Of a stretch of DNA of 53,639 bases, positions 7,097 to 14,827 are shown piece after piece. Origin of the DNA: Bacilli bacterium (lineage in GTDB: Bacteria > Bacillota_I > Bacilli_A > RF39 > UBA660); NCBI GenBank assembly GCA_017964405.1, contig JAGCSA010000018.1, positions 1-53,639 of the forward strand. Direction: 5' to 3'. The notes beneath the pieces are model-generated. The model saw nothing but the letters and a program-made list of their open reading frames with translations, ran no database searches and was not told the origin of the DNA. The position numbers and the translations under genes were made by a program. Each line of letters opens with the position of its first letter. The stretch's first letter is position 1.

Positions 7097-7624
7097 ATGT
7101 TAAAACTAATAGATGCAGAAGAAAAATATTTAGAAGAATATAAAGAAGCTTATGAACTATCTCTAGAAAAAATAAGAGAAGGTTTGATTAAGAAACATGA
7201 TTTGATGTTTCTAAATCCAGAAGAAGATATTATTACAAGAATGATAGATAATCGAGATAAAACAAAACTACCACCAACTTATGTGCCTTCTTATGACTAT
7301 TTCGAAGTAGATGAATATCAATTCATTGGAGTAATCCATATCAGGGAAGAACTAACGCCTGCTTTATTAAATTATGGAGGTCATATTGGGTATGGAGTAA
7401 ATCCCAAATATTGGAGAAAGGGATATGGAACAAAAATTTTAAGATTAGGATTAGAAAAAGGGAAAACCATCATTAAGGAAGATAATATATTAATAACATG
7501 TGATGATGATAATATAGGATCTTATAAAATCATAGAAAAAAATGGTGGTATATTAGAAAATAAAGTAGAAAATGAAGATTGTGGAGAAAAATTCTTAACA
7601 AGAAGATACTGGATCCATAAATAA
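7097..7624 (+). CDS. GNAT-family N-acetyltransferase
   Basis: 175 residues. The acetyl-CoA pyrophosphate-binding motif A is clear: HIGYGVNPKYWRKGYGTKIL with the R-x-G-x-G turn. Before it come the GNAT strand FIGVIHIREE and after it ITCDDDNIGSYKIIEKNGG, the usual motif B region (N...S..I.EK.GG). The N-terminal part (LEEYKEAYELSLEKIREG) is the helical opening of the family. Substrate unknown: small molecule, protein N-terminus or antibiotic are all possible. ATG 7097 follows GTAGGAGGA and is chosen over earlier in-frame starts that overlap the preceding gene. The LOG-Ada gene follows after 54 bases without a terminator, so the two are probably cotranscribed. Confidence 0.85.
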   Translation: MLKLIDAEEKYLEEYKEAYELSLEKIREGLIKKHDLMFLNPEEDIITRMIDNRDKTKLPPTYVPSYDYFEVDEYQFIGVIHIREELTPALLNYGGHIGYGVNPKYWRKGYGTKILRLGLEKGKTIIKEDNILITCDDDNIGSYKIIEKNGGILENKVENEDCGEKFLTRRYWIHK

Positions 7625-7678
7625 TACTTGATATTTGAAGCAAGAAATGGTAGGATAAAAACCATTGGAAGTGAAACA

Positions 7679-8467
7679 ATGAAATTATTTATCGGATGTT
7701 CATCCAGTGATCAAATCCCTCAAAAATATTTAAAAGATTGTGAAGAATATTTAAAGAAAGTATTAAAAAATCAAGAACTAGTATTTGGGGCATGTCCAAC
7801 AGGATTAATGGGAATATCTTATCGAATTGCAAAAGAATATCAAGAACCAGTAACAGGAATATGTCCAGAAGCTTATAAAGAAGACTTACAATATCTAGAC
7901 TGTGAAACGGAAGTATTAACAACATCTATTTCAGATAGAACAGATAAAGCAGTGGAATACTCGGATGCTTTAATCTTTCTACCAGGGGGAATAGGAACCA
8001 TCTATGAATTTATGACAGCCGTTGAGTCAAAAAGAAATCATGAATTTGATAAACCAATTATTCTTTATAATTCCCATCATTTCTTTGATAAACAATTGGA
8101 ATGTTTAGAAAAAATTTATCAAGAAGGATTTACAGGAGAAAAAGTAAAAAAATGTTATCATGTATCAGATTCAGCTGAAGATACATTAGAATATTTAGGA
8201 ATTAAGAAAAGAACATATCATTTAATGACTGCAGAAGGAAAAATAATAGAAAGCATGATTCCAGGAACCATTGGTGGTAATAAGAAATTAAAAATCTATG
8301 GAAAATTAGATTGCCCATCTGCTAAGAGATGGATTGAAAAAGGATATTACAAAAAGAATAGAGTATTCTTCCCAGATGAAGAAACGGCAAAACAAGCAGG
8401 ATACCGACCTTGTGCTTGTTGTATGAGAGAGGAATACCAAGAATGGAAAAGTCAAAAAACAAAGTGA
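7679..8467 (+). CDS. LOG-family nucleotide phosphoribohydrolase fused to an Ada-type zinc module
   Basis: 262 residues. The first 180 or so form the Rossmann-like LOG domain: GCSSSDQIP, FGACPTGLMG and the hallmark PGGIGTIYEF (PGGxGTxxE), which in LOG enzymes binds the phosphoribosyl and catalyses removal of the base from nucleoside 5'-monophosphates. The last 60 or so residues are a second module: KLKIYGKLDCPSAKRW, a beta strand VFFPDEETAKQAGYRPC and ACC. This matches the short metal-binding domain of Ada-type proteins (IY...C...VFF.....A..AGYRPC..C). The ATG at 7679 with GGAAGTGA upstream is preferred to a TTG at 7628. It probably shares a transcript with the GNAT gene. Confidence 0.75.
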   Translation: MKLFIGCSSSDQIPQKYLKDCEEYLKKVLKNQELVFGACPTGLMGISYRIAKEYQEPVTGICPEAYKEDLQYLDCETEVLTTSISDRTDKAVEYSDALIFLPGGIGTIYEFMTAVESKRNHEFDKPIILYNSHHFFDKQLECLEKIYQEGFTGEKVKKCYHVSDSAEDTLEYLGIKKRTYHLMTAEGKIIESMIPGTIGGNKKLKIYGKLDCPSAKRWIEKGYYKKNRVFFPDEETAKQAGYRPCACCMREEYQEWKSQKTK

Positions 8468-8486
8468 TGGATACATCACTTTTTTT
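8461..8486 (+). terminator. Terminator overlapping stop codon
   Basis: Perfect 9-bp stem AAAGTGATG / CATCACTTT, loop GATA, then T-run; the stem's first arm includes the TGA stop of the LOG-Ada gene. Confidence 0.85.
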
Positions 8487-8558
8487 CATGATTTCCCATA
8501 TTATTCTCATTTTTATCCCACATTCTTTGTATAAAATTATCATTAGGAGGAGGGAAAT

Positions 8559-8591
8559 TTGCAAAACAATGATATAATAAAAGAAAGATAA
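8559..8591 (+). other. Possible 10-codon leader ORF
   Basis: A very strong ribosome site (AGGAGGAGGG at about 8544-8553) precedes a TTG at 8559 that opens a 10-codon frame (MQNNDIIKER). The extended -10 of the next gene lies inside this frame, so the mini-ORF would need an earlier promoter; TATAAA at about 8530 is the only candidate. It may be a decayed gene start. Confidence 0.2.
8570..8578 (+). promoter_or_regulatory. Extended -10 promoter TGATATAAT
   Basis: Perfect TGnTATAAT 36 bases before ATG 8615. Confidence 0.6.
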
Positions 8592-8614
8592 AGTAGGAAA
8601 GAAAGGTGATTCAA

Positions 8615-8845
8615 ATGAAAGATAAAATTATTATATTTATAGTAGGATTATTATTAGGCTCTATTATTTCAACAGCATCTATCTATGTTTATACAATTGC
8701 GAATAATAATAACAATAATAATGGACCTATGATGGAAATGCCAAATGGACAACCACCAGAGATGCCTAATGGAGGGCAAGGAGGTACTCCACCACAAATG
8801 CCAAACAATAACAACAATCAACAAAATACAAATCAAGAAGCATAG
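8615..8845 (+). CDS. Small membrane protein with Asn/Pro/Met-rich tail
   Basis: 76 residues. One N-terminal transmembrane helix (about 4-28, IIIFIVGLLLGSIISTAS) precedes a low-complexity outward tail with Asn runs and PNGQPPEMPNG-type repeats. ATG 8615 with GAAAGGTGA upstream is preferred over GTG 8606. The carbohydrate-binding protein follows after 11 bases in the same transcript, so the two probably work together at the cell surface. Similar Met/Pro/Gly-rich segments occur within carbohydrate-binding and CotH-like surface proteins, but the function of this one is unknown. Confidence 0.7.
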   Translation: MKDKIIIFIVGLLLGSIISTASIYVYTIANNNNNNNGPMMEMPNGQPPEMPNGGQGGTPPQMPNNNNNQQNTNQEA

Positions 8846-8856
8846 AGAGGGATAGT

Positions 8857-10440
8857 ATGAAGAAAGTTTTAAAAGGAATCTTGGTCCTATTGGTAGGAAT
8901 TCTATCCTTGAATATCAATACAAAAGCAGCAACAAATAGCTATTATATAAAATTAGATAGCTTAGAGATTTCTACTGATCAAAAGAATTATGAAAGTATC
9001 AAAGAGTATCAAACATTAGAAGAATTTTTAGAGGATTACAATGCCAATAAACTACCAAGTATCTATATAACAGATTTCTTATTTGATGGAGTATCTAGTG
9101 TAAAAACACCAGATCTAGATGATTTTATAGAAAATGATTCGAATGATACCAAGATTAAGACATTAGAAATCAAAGTAATCAATATCAATACACTAGGAAA
9201 TATAGAATTCACAGGAGAAATCAAAGGTGCCATGATTGGTGTGGATACAAACAATCAAAAAGGAAATATTAATATTATTTTAAATAATGCATCGATTGAT
9301 ACAGATTCTAAGAAAGCACCAGCAATCTTTATTTATAATCAAGATAAAAATGATACAGATTGTAAGGTTACCATTCAGACAAAAAAAGGAACAAAAAACT
9401 ACTTAGAAGGTGGAAAACTAAAGAAAGTCAGTTTAATTGGATCGGATGAATTAGAAAAATATAGTAGTTACTATACAGGAGATAGTCTCACAAATTATAC
9501 AAAGTATTCTGCTTATTATGGAATTTATACAAGTGAAGAAATTAAGAAAATCTTGTTCGCTACCGTTCAAGCAGATAATGAAGATTTACAAGATGGGGAT
9601 CCTTATTACTCCTATAAAGGAAGTGGAGCAATCAGTTCCGATATCGATCTATATTTTGAAGGAGAAGGATACTTAAAAGTAACCAGTAAAAATAAAGAAG
9701 GAATTGAAGGAAAAGGAAATATCACTTTTAGTGGAGGAACAGGAGATTACGAAATTATTTCACAAGATGATTGTATTAATACAACAACGGCATCTAGAAA
9801 TGGAACAACAGTAAGAAATGATTTAACAATCAATGTTCATTCTCTACTTGCCTCTGTTTCAACAGAAGCAGATGAAGGAGATGCTATCGATTCCAATGGA
9901 AAATTAATCATCAATGGAGGAACCATCTATGCATTTGCACATCCAACAAGTCAAGATGCAGGATTAGACTCTGGAAATGGAACATATATTAATGGAGGAA
10001 CCATTATCGCAACAGGAAATATGGCAGATCCAATCCAAAATGATTCCAAACAAAAATATATTTATGCAAGATTCAATCAACAAATAGCAGAGAATACACT
10101 CATTGTAATCAAAGATCAAAAAGAGAATATTGTTGCAGCCTTCCAAACATCTAGAACGATTCAAAATTTATTATTCAGTAGTTCTGATTTAAAAAATAAT
10201 ACCTATAAGATCTATACTGGAGGAACCATTGATGGAGAAGAAACAAATGGTTACTATACAAAGATCAATAGCTATACGGGAGGAGAAGAAATCTCTTATA
10301 GCACAATCAGTGGAAATCAAAATCAAATGAAATCAAGCAACAACGTGATACGAAATGCATTGTTCATAGAAATAGGAGCTCTAGTGATTGTATTAGTAGG
10401 AGCAATGATTCTTAAAAAACACGATAAGAAAAAGAGATAA
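8857..10440 (+). CDS. Secreted, membrane-anchored carbohydrate-binding domain protein
   Basis: 527 residues. A signal peptide (hydrophobic about 5-23, NTKAA) starts it and a transmembrane helix plus KKHDKKKR tail (about 499-527) anchors it. The middle is beta-rich with repeated turns INGGTIYAFA and INGGTIIATG and acidic sites GDAIDSNG, DAGLDSGNG and QDDCINTTT. This is the pattern of the Cthe_2159-type carbohydrate-binding beta-helix (PF14262 family), which binds acidic plant polysaccharides with calcium. The N-terminal part (25-210) is less clear and may be a second helix domain. It probably displays a polysaccharide-binding surface. ATG 8857 follows AGAGAGGG. Confidence 0.75.
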   Translation: MKKVLKGILVLLVGILSLNINTKAATNSYYIKLDSLEISTDQKNYESIKEYQTLEEFLEDYNANKLPSIYITDFLFDGVSSVKTPDLDDFIENDSNDTKIKTLEIKVININTLGNIEFTGEIKGAMIGVDTNNQKGNINIILNNASIDTDSKKAPAIFIYNQDKNDTDCKVTIQTKKGTKNYLEGGKLKKVSLIGSDELEKYSSYYTGDSLTNYTKYSAYYGIYTSEEIKKILFATVQADNEDLQDGDPYYSYKGSGAISSDIDLYFEGEGYLKVTSKNKEGIEGKGNITFSGGTGDYEIISQDDCINTTTASRNGTTVRNDLTINVHSLLASVSTEADEGDAIDSNGKLIINGGTIYAFAHPTSQDAGLDSGNGTYINGGTIIATGNMADPIQNDSKQKYIYARFNQQIAENTLIVIKDQKENIVAAFQTSRTIQNLLFSSSDLKNNTYKIYTGGTIDGEETNGYYTKINSYTGGEEISYSTISGNQNQMKSSNNVIRNALFIEIGALVIVLVGAMILKKHDKKKR

Positions 10441-10463
10441 ATTCCTTTGAATTTATCTTTTTT
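10436..10463 (+). terminator. Terminator overlapping stop codon
   Basis: Perfect 9-bp stem GATAAATTC / GAATTTATC, loop CTTT, then T-run; the first arm contains the TAA stop of the preceding gene. Confidence 0.85.
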
Positions 10464-10467
10464 AGTG

Positions 10468-10473
10468 TATAAT
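10468..10473 (+). promoter_or_regulatory. -10 box TATAAT before pfp
   Basis: TG immediately followed by TATAAT, five bases after the terminator T-run and 29 bases before ATG 10503. Confidence 0.55.
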
Positions 10474-10502
10474 AAAACTATTGAATTAAGAGGAGGAATC
10501 AT

Positions 10503-11732
10503 ATGAAGAATTTAATCGTAGGACAATCGGGAGGACCAACATCTGTTATTAATGGTTCTTTAGCAGGAGTCTATGAAGAAGCAAAAAAACAAGGATTCGA
10601 TAAAGTATATGGAATGCTAAATGGAATAGAAGGATTATTACAAGATAGAATCATAGATCTAGATGAATATTTCCAAGATAAAAAGAATCTAGAATTATTA
10701 AAAAGAACTCCATCTAGCTTTTTAGGAAGTTGTCGTTTTAAACTTGGTAAAGTAGAAGAGCATGAAGAGAATTATAAAAAGGTATTTGAAGTATTAGAAA
10801 AACATTCGATTGATTCTATGATCTATATTGGAGGAAATGACTCCATGGATACGGTAGAATCTTTATCAGATTATGCCATTGCAAAGAAGAAAAAACAAAA
10901 CTTTATTGGAGTTCCTAAAACAATTGATAATGATTTACCAATTACCGATCATTGCCCTGGTTTTGGAAGTGCTTGTAAATATATTGCAACGACTTTAAAA
11001 GAAGTTATTTGTGATAATGCTGTTTATGGAGATACGAAAAAAACTGTAGCAATCGTAGAAATCATGGGAAGACATGCAGGATGGTTAACAGCATCAGCAG
11101 CCTTAGTAAAAGATGATACTTGTTGTGGAGTAGATGCTATCTACCTACCAGAAGTAGCATTCAATATCGATAACTTTGTAAAAGAAGTAGAAGAACTATT
11201 AAAGAAAAAATCCAATATTGTCATTGCTGTGTCAGAAGGAATTCGTACAGAAGATAGAGGATTTGTCTGTGAACTATTAGATACAAACTTACAAACAGAC
11301 TCTTTTGGTCATAAAGAATTAGTAGGATGTGCGGATGCTTTAGGTAGAATTCTAAGAGATAAATTAGGAGTAAAAGCAAGACCGATTACATTATCCACTC
11401 TACAAAGAGCAGCTGCTCATTTAGCATCAAAAACAGATTTAGAAGAAGCTATTGAATGTGGAAAAATGGGAGCAGCATTAGCCTATAAAGGAGAATCTGG
11501 TAAGATGGTCATTATGACAAGAGAACCAGGAAAGAAATATAAAATTAAATATGAAGTATTTGATGATATTCATAAGATTGCTAATGTAGAGAAAAAGATT
11601 CCATTAGAATGGATCGATGTAGAAAACAATAATGTAAAACAAGAATTAGTAGATTATTTAAAACCATTAATTCAAGGAGAAGTACAACCTATCTATAAAG
11701 ATGGTATTCCTCAACATATTACTCTAAAATAA
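10503..11732 (+). CDS. pfp: Phosphofructokinase, PPi-dependent type
   Basis: 409 residues. It phosphorylates fructose 6-phosphate to fructose 1,6-bisphosphate in glycolysis. Visible motifs are GQSGGPTSVINGS (phosphate donor loop), IGGNDSMDT, PKTIDNDLP (catalytic TIDND), EIMGRHAGW (sugar-phosphate binding) and VSEGIRTED. ATP enzymes have GGDGS and PGTIDND; here the second position is Asp (GGND) and the Gly is Lys (PKTIDND), the two changes that mark pyrophosphate-using enzymes. The length fits the longer PPi-type clade. Using PPi makes the step reversible and saves ATP, usual in anaerobes. It is a single-gene unit with AGAGGAGGA before ATG 10503. Confidence 0.85.
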   Translation: MKNLIVGQSGGPTSVINGSLAGVYEEAKKQGFDKVYGMLNGIEGLLQDRIIDLDEYFQDKKNLELLKRTPSSFLGSCRFKLGKVEEHEENYKKVFEVLEKHSIDSMIYIGGNDSMDTVESLSDYAIAKKKKQNFIGVPKTIDNDLPITDHCPGFGSACKYIATTLKEVICDNAVYGDTKKTVAIVEIMGRHAGWLTASAALVKDDTCCGVDAIYLPEVAFNIDNFVKEVEELLKKKSNIVIAVSEGIRTEDRGFVCELLDTNLQTDSFGHKELVGCADALGRILRDKLGVKARPITLSTLQRAAAHLASKTDLEEAIECGKMGAALAYKGESGKMVIMTREPGKKYKIKYEVFDDIHKIANVEKKIPLEWIDVENNNVKQELVDYLKPLIQGEVQPIYKDGIPQHITLK

Positions 11733-11734
11733 GA

Positions 11735-11756
11735 AAAAGCCAATTGGCTTTTTTTA
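11735..11756 (+). terminator. Terminator of pfp
   Basis: AAAAGCC / GGCTTTT stem, AATT loop, T-run, two bases after the stop. Confidence 0.85.
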
Positions 11757-11765
11757 TGTTATAAT
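11757..11765 (+). promoter_or_regulatory. Extended -10 promoter TGTTATAAT
   Basis: Perfect TGnTATAAT touching the terminator, 15 bases before ATG 11781. Confidence 0.65.
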
Positions 11766-11780
11766 GAATAAGGTGATACT

Positions 11781-12743
11781 ATGGATAAGAAAGTATGGAG
11801 ATTTTTAAAATATTATGGATTATTTTTCCTATTCTTTGGAATTTTATTTACTTTGATGATGGTTACCGATATATTAAATGATTGGATTGCCATGATTATT
11901 TATTTTATTGCTATCATAGGATCTATCTATGTAGGATCTGGATTAAAAGATTTATATGAAGAAGATCCAAGAATGACGTTAATTGTATCGACCTTTGTCG
12001 CTGTTTTAACAGTTCTAAGTACGATTATTTTATTTTTAATCGATATAAAAGATCCCATGTTCATAGTAATGGTAATTGTCATGGTCATGATTCTCCTATC
12101 TCCTTATATTAACTTTTTCTCAGATAAACACACACTAAAGAAGGGAATTCCGGAAGGAGAAAAAGAAATAGAAGCAAAAGAGGTAGAAGTTAAACCAGTA
12201 CGTGTTCCACCAACAAAACCTCCTAAGATAGAACCAGTCTATGATCAAAAAATGACATTATTTTTAAAAACATCATTAAATGAGGAATACTCAAAAGAAA
12301 TTCTTTATACCACGAATATGGAAAGTGTAAGAGAATTAACAGTTAAAGAATCTCATAGTCTATTAAAATTAATTCATTTCACAGGAGATTCAATCGATGA
12401 ACTAACAGAATTATATGAAAATAGTGCTATCTATGGAGATACGGATTCTGACATGGGACCATACATTGTCATCAACAACAATCACATCTTTATTTTAGAA
12501 TTTGATGAAGAAGAATGTATCTATTTTGAACCAGAAGATATGAAAGAAGCACATGTAGTAGTGGAAGTAGAAGGAGAAGAAGAAGATGCCTTTCGAATGG
12601 GTATCGCAGAAATCACCTTAAAAGATGATTCAAAAGTGAGTGTTAATTGTTTCTCAGAAGGACAAGCAGATGAGGAAGTCGAGCTATTGAAGGACTTAAA
12701 TCCAGACATAGAAGTAGGAGAAAAAATAATAACAGAATTTTAA
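11781..12743 (+). CDS. Hypothetical membrane protein with soluble C-terminal domain
   Basis: 320 residues, not recognised. Four hydrophobic helices fill the first 110 residues (about 12-30, 36-53, 65-85, 88-108). A charged Pro/Lys/Glu linker (about 115-155) joins them to a soluble acidic domain (about 155-320) that is beta-rich and ends in EVGEKIITEF. With an even number of helices the soluble part should be cytoplasmic. No enzyme motif was seen. The gene starts a two-gene transcript: the next gene begins 18 bases later with its own AGGAGGG. Start ATG 11781 has AAGGTGA. Confidence 0.65.
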   Translation: MDKKVWRFLKYYGLFFLFFGILFTLMMVTDILNDWIAMIIYFIAIIGSIYVGSGLKDLYEEDPRMTLIVSTFVAVLTVLSTIILFLIDIKDPMFIVMVIVMVMILLSPYINFFSDKHTLKKGIPEGEKEIEAKEVEVKPVRVPPTKPPKIEPVYDQKMTLFLKTSLNEEYSKEILYTTNMESVRELTVKESHSLLKLIHFTGDSIDELTELYENSAIYGDTDSDMGPYIVINNNHIFILEFDEEECIYFEPEDMKEAHVVVEVEGEEEDAFRMGIAEITLKDDSKVSVNCFSEGQADEEVELLKDLNPDIEVGEKIITEF

Positions 12744-12761
12744 AAATAGGAGGGTTCTCAT

Positions 12762-13418
12762 ATGGAAATGATTGAAATCGATGGATTATCAATTGATCAA
12801 AATACATTTTCTTTTTCTACGTTAAGTCATGCAATTGATATTGAAGTAGAAGGAAGGAAAAGAAAAATTCATAGTACAGTATCTGTACAAGACAATCATT
12901 TAAAGAAAGAATCCTTTTCATTTGATTCTCTAGAAGATGCTTTAGAGTTTGCACAAAAGAGAATTCCAAGGAATACAACGAATGAAGAAATTGTGAATCA
13001 ATATATAAAATGGTTAGAAGAAAGAAAACCAGTCACAATAGAACCAGAAGAAATGATCTTATCAAAACAAGAAATATGTGAAGAGATTGCGAACTTCTTC
13101 GGGCAATATAGAAAAGATAAAATAGAAGCCATCGCAAAAGTAAGTTTAGAAATGGGAGAAGCCGTTGTTCGATTCTATATGGTAGAGCACTTACGATATG
13201 ATGGTATTCATAAAGATATCAAAAGTATGTTAACAAATTCAGATATAGAAAGAGTTCTCAAGTTCTATGCAGAAACAGAAGACTGTGATTTATTGGATTA
13301 TGAATATATAAAAGGAGTAAAAGAGACTCTCAAAAGAAAAAGACCTTATTTTGAAGGAATGAAATTACTAGTAAAATCAAATAATAAAGTATTTGAAAAA
13401 CAAAGAGAATCCGAATAG
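12762..13418 (+). CDS. Hypothetical cytoplasmic protein
   Basis: 218 residues, not recognised. There is no membrane segment or signal. The first 75 residues look like a beta-alpha domain (IEIDGLSIDQ..., SFDSLEDALEFAQKRIP), the rest is helical and charged (EEIANFFGQYRKDKIEAIAKVSLEMGEA...). It follows the four-helix membrane protein by 18 bases and probably shares its transcript, so the two may act together. AGGAGGG precedes ATG 12762. The terminator begins inside its last codons. Confidence 0.6.
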   Translation: MEMIEIDGLSIDQNTFSFSTLSHAIDIEVEGRKRKIHSTVSVQDNHLKKESFSFDSLEDALEFAQKRIPRNTTNEEIVNQYIKWLEERKPVTIEPEEMILSKQEICEEIANFFGQYRKDKIEAIAKVSLEMGEAVVRFYMVEHLRYDGIHKDIKSMLTNSDIERVLKFYAETEDCDLLDYEYIKGVKETLKRKRPYFEGMKLLVKSNNKVFEKQRESE

Positions 13419-13429
13419 ATTCTCTTTTC
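13402..13429 (+). terminator. Terminator overlapping coding end
   Basis: Perfect 10-bp stem AAAGAGAATC / GATTCTCTTT; the stop codon lies across the loop and second arm. Short T-run. Confidence 0.8.
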
Positions 13430-13431
13430 TA

Positions 13432-13440
13432 TGCTATAAT
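13432..13440 (+). promoter_or_regulatory. Extended -10 promoter TGCTATAAT
   Basis: Perfect TGnTATAAT 16 bases before ATG 13457. Confidence 0.65.
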
Positions 13441-13456
13441 AAACCCAGGTGATATT

Positions 13457-14008
13457 ATGAGAAAAAAAGAAATAGAAAAAAGAACAAAATTCACAACCAA
13501 CACTTATATGAAAGAAGCAATGGATTATGATATTGTGATTGTGAAAGAGAATGAACTTTTTATCACAATCAAAAAATATAAGAAAATGAATGGAAAATTT
13601 ACCCTACCAGGTCCAAATAACTCTACACTTGATTATATTGATGAAGGTTTCTTTGTAGTAGAATATACTCCATTGAAAGAACACTATAATATTCGTTTCT
13701 ATGTAGATAAAAATAGAAAATTATTAGATTACTATATCGATATTACTTATCAAAATGGAGAAAAGTATAAATTACCATATTATGTAGATTTATACTTAGA
13801 TATTGTCCATAATCCAAGAACAGATGAAATTACTTTCTGTGATGAAGACGAATTAGAAGAAGCCTATCGATCTCATAAGATTAGTAAAAAAGATTATGAA
13901 ATGGCCTATCGTATAGGTAACAAACTATTAAAGAAAGTAACAGAAAAGAAAAATACTTATGTAAATAGAAATGTATTAGAAGATATTAACAAGTATTTTT
14001 CAAAATAA
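13457..14008 (+). CDS. DUF402-family protein (nucleoside phosphatase-like fold)
   Basis: 183 residues. The segment from YDIVIVKENELFITIKKY through FFVVEYTPLKEHYNIRFYVDKNRKLLDYYIDIT to YVDLYLDIVHNP and DEDELEEA matches the DUF402 beta-barrel. The family includes metal-dependent nucleoside tri- and diphosphatases and FomD; the conserved acidic residues (YYIDIT, YVDLYLDI, DEDELEEA) that bind the metal are present. Substrate is inferred from the family only. ATG 13457 follows CAGGTGA at the usual distance. Single-gene unit, convergent with the next gene. Confidence 0.7.
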   Translation: MRKKEIEKRTKFTTNTYMKEAMDYDIVIVKENELFITIKKYKKMNGKFTLPGPNNSTLDYIDEGFFVVEYTPLKEHYNIRFYVDKNRKLLDYYIDITYQNGEKYKLPYYVDLYLDIVHNPRTDEITFCDEDELEEAYRSHKISKKDYEMAYRIGNKLLKKVTEKKNTYVNRNVLEDINKYFSK

Positions 14009-14012
14009 AAAG

Positions 14013-14032
14013 AGCTCCCATGGGGAGCTTTT
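14013..14032 (+). terminator. Terminator of the DUF402 gene
   Basis: AGCTCCC / GGGAGCT stem with an ATG loop, followed by TTTTAT. Confidence 0.8.
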
Positions 14033-14040
14033 ATCATAAA

Positions 14041-14074
14041 AGAAATAGAAAGTATTTCTACTTTCTATTTTTTA
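14041..14074. terminator. Bidirectional hairpin between convergent genes
   Basis: Perfect 12-bp stem AAATAGAAAGTA / TACTTTCTATTT (14043-14054, 14059-14070) with TTTC loop. On the minus strand it covers the stop codon (14065-14067) of the DUF5684 gene; T-rich bases flank both sides. Confidence 0.75.
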
Positions 14075-14571
14075 ATTGAAAAAATTCCGTTTTCATCTAC
14101 TTTAGCATCTTTGTCATATTTGGCACTACCAAATGCTAAAATAGGTAAACCAATAACTGGGAAAATGGTATTGAATACTGCAAAGCCATTTGTTTTTCCA
14201 AACTTCTTAGCTAAGTTGAAGTTATAGTTAAATGAAGTTAAAACTAATGCCATATATACAACAAAGTTTGTTTCTTCCATATAACTAAATAAACCAGTAA
14301 TGATGATGAAGATTAGGAACCACCACCATCCTAAACCAGTGATCTTTGTTTCAACCCAAGAATTGTATAGTGGAATAAGACCCTTCCACCAAGCTTCTCC
14401 TGCTTTCTTAAAGATTTTGCAGTTAGCAATAAGAACTAAGATAACTAGTCCTAAAGCAATTAGTGCTAAAAATGCAACTAAAATAATAACCGCAACACTA
14501 GCTCCACTTAACCAACTTTCCGTTACTTCTGGTTCACTAATAAGATAGTTATTGTAAGTATCTAATAACAT
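14065..14571 (-). CDS. DUF5684-type integral membrane protein
   Basis: 168 residues on the minus strand. The hallmark IFKKAGEAWWKGLIPLYNSW appears after a long N-terminal transmembrane helix (about 21-50), and at least three further helices follow (GWWWFLIFIIITGLF, FVVYMALVLTSF, AVFNTIFPVIGLPILAF). The C-terminus ends in a short charged tail (YDKDAKVDENG). DUF5684 proteins are small multi-spanning proteins of unknown role, often next to signal peptidase or surface genes. The start is the ATG at 14571, preceded by AAGGAGGAG, in preference to a longer frame. It is one of only two clear minus-strand genes in the window. Confidence 0.75.
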   Translation of the reverse strand: MLLDTYNNYLISEPEVTESWLSGASVAVIILVAFLALIALGLVILVLIANCKIFKKAGEAWWKGLIPLYNSWVETKITGLGWWWFLIFIIITGLFSYMEETNFVVYMALVLTSFNYNFNLAKKFGKTNGFAVFNTIFPVIGLPILAFGSAKYDKDAKVDENGIFSIKK

Positions 14572-14587
14572 AGTACTCCTCCTTCTG

Positions 14588-14593
14588 ATTATA
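14588..14593 (-). promoter_or_regulatory. -10 box (TATAAT on minus strand)
   Basis: ATTATA on the plus strand reads TATAAT toward the DUF5684 gene, 16 bases from its ATG. A TTGTCC lies 14 bases upstream, shorter than an ideal spacer. Confidence 0.45.
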
Positions 14594-14669
14594 GTATGCC
14601 ACTTTTTGGACAAAAAATCAATTTCAAATGACAATTTCATTGAGAAAATGTTTCATTCATTCATCGATA

Positions 14670-14678
14670 TGATATAAT
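14670..14678 (+). promoter_or_regulatory. Extended -10 promoter TGATATAAT
   Basis: Perfect TGnTATAAT upstream of the zinc-ribbon/Ltp-repeat gene; AGAGGAG follows at about 14692-14698. Confidence 0.6.
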
Positions 14679-14827
14679 GGGTACAGATAATAGAGGAGCG
14701 AGTGTCTGTGGGAAAAGAAAATCAAAGAGAAGGGTTCATCGTAAAGGAACCACAATGCTTATATGGACCTCCTCAAATGCTGGGAATCAAAGAACCAGAA
14801 AAAAAGGAAAAAGAGAGGAATGATCAA

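Noticed and set aside
7628..7678. TTG start adding 17 residues to the LOG-Ada gene
   Set aside because: No ribosome site before 7628; the conserved LOG start (MKLFIGCSSS) matches ATG 7679.
8322..8564. Minus-strand frame reaching the intergenic space before 8615
   Set aside because: Begins inside the LOG-Ada gene, has no ribosome site, and its sequence is antisense low complexity; the terminator 8461-8486 lies inside it.
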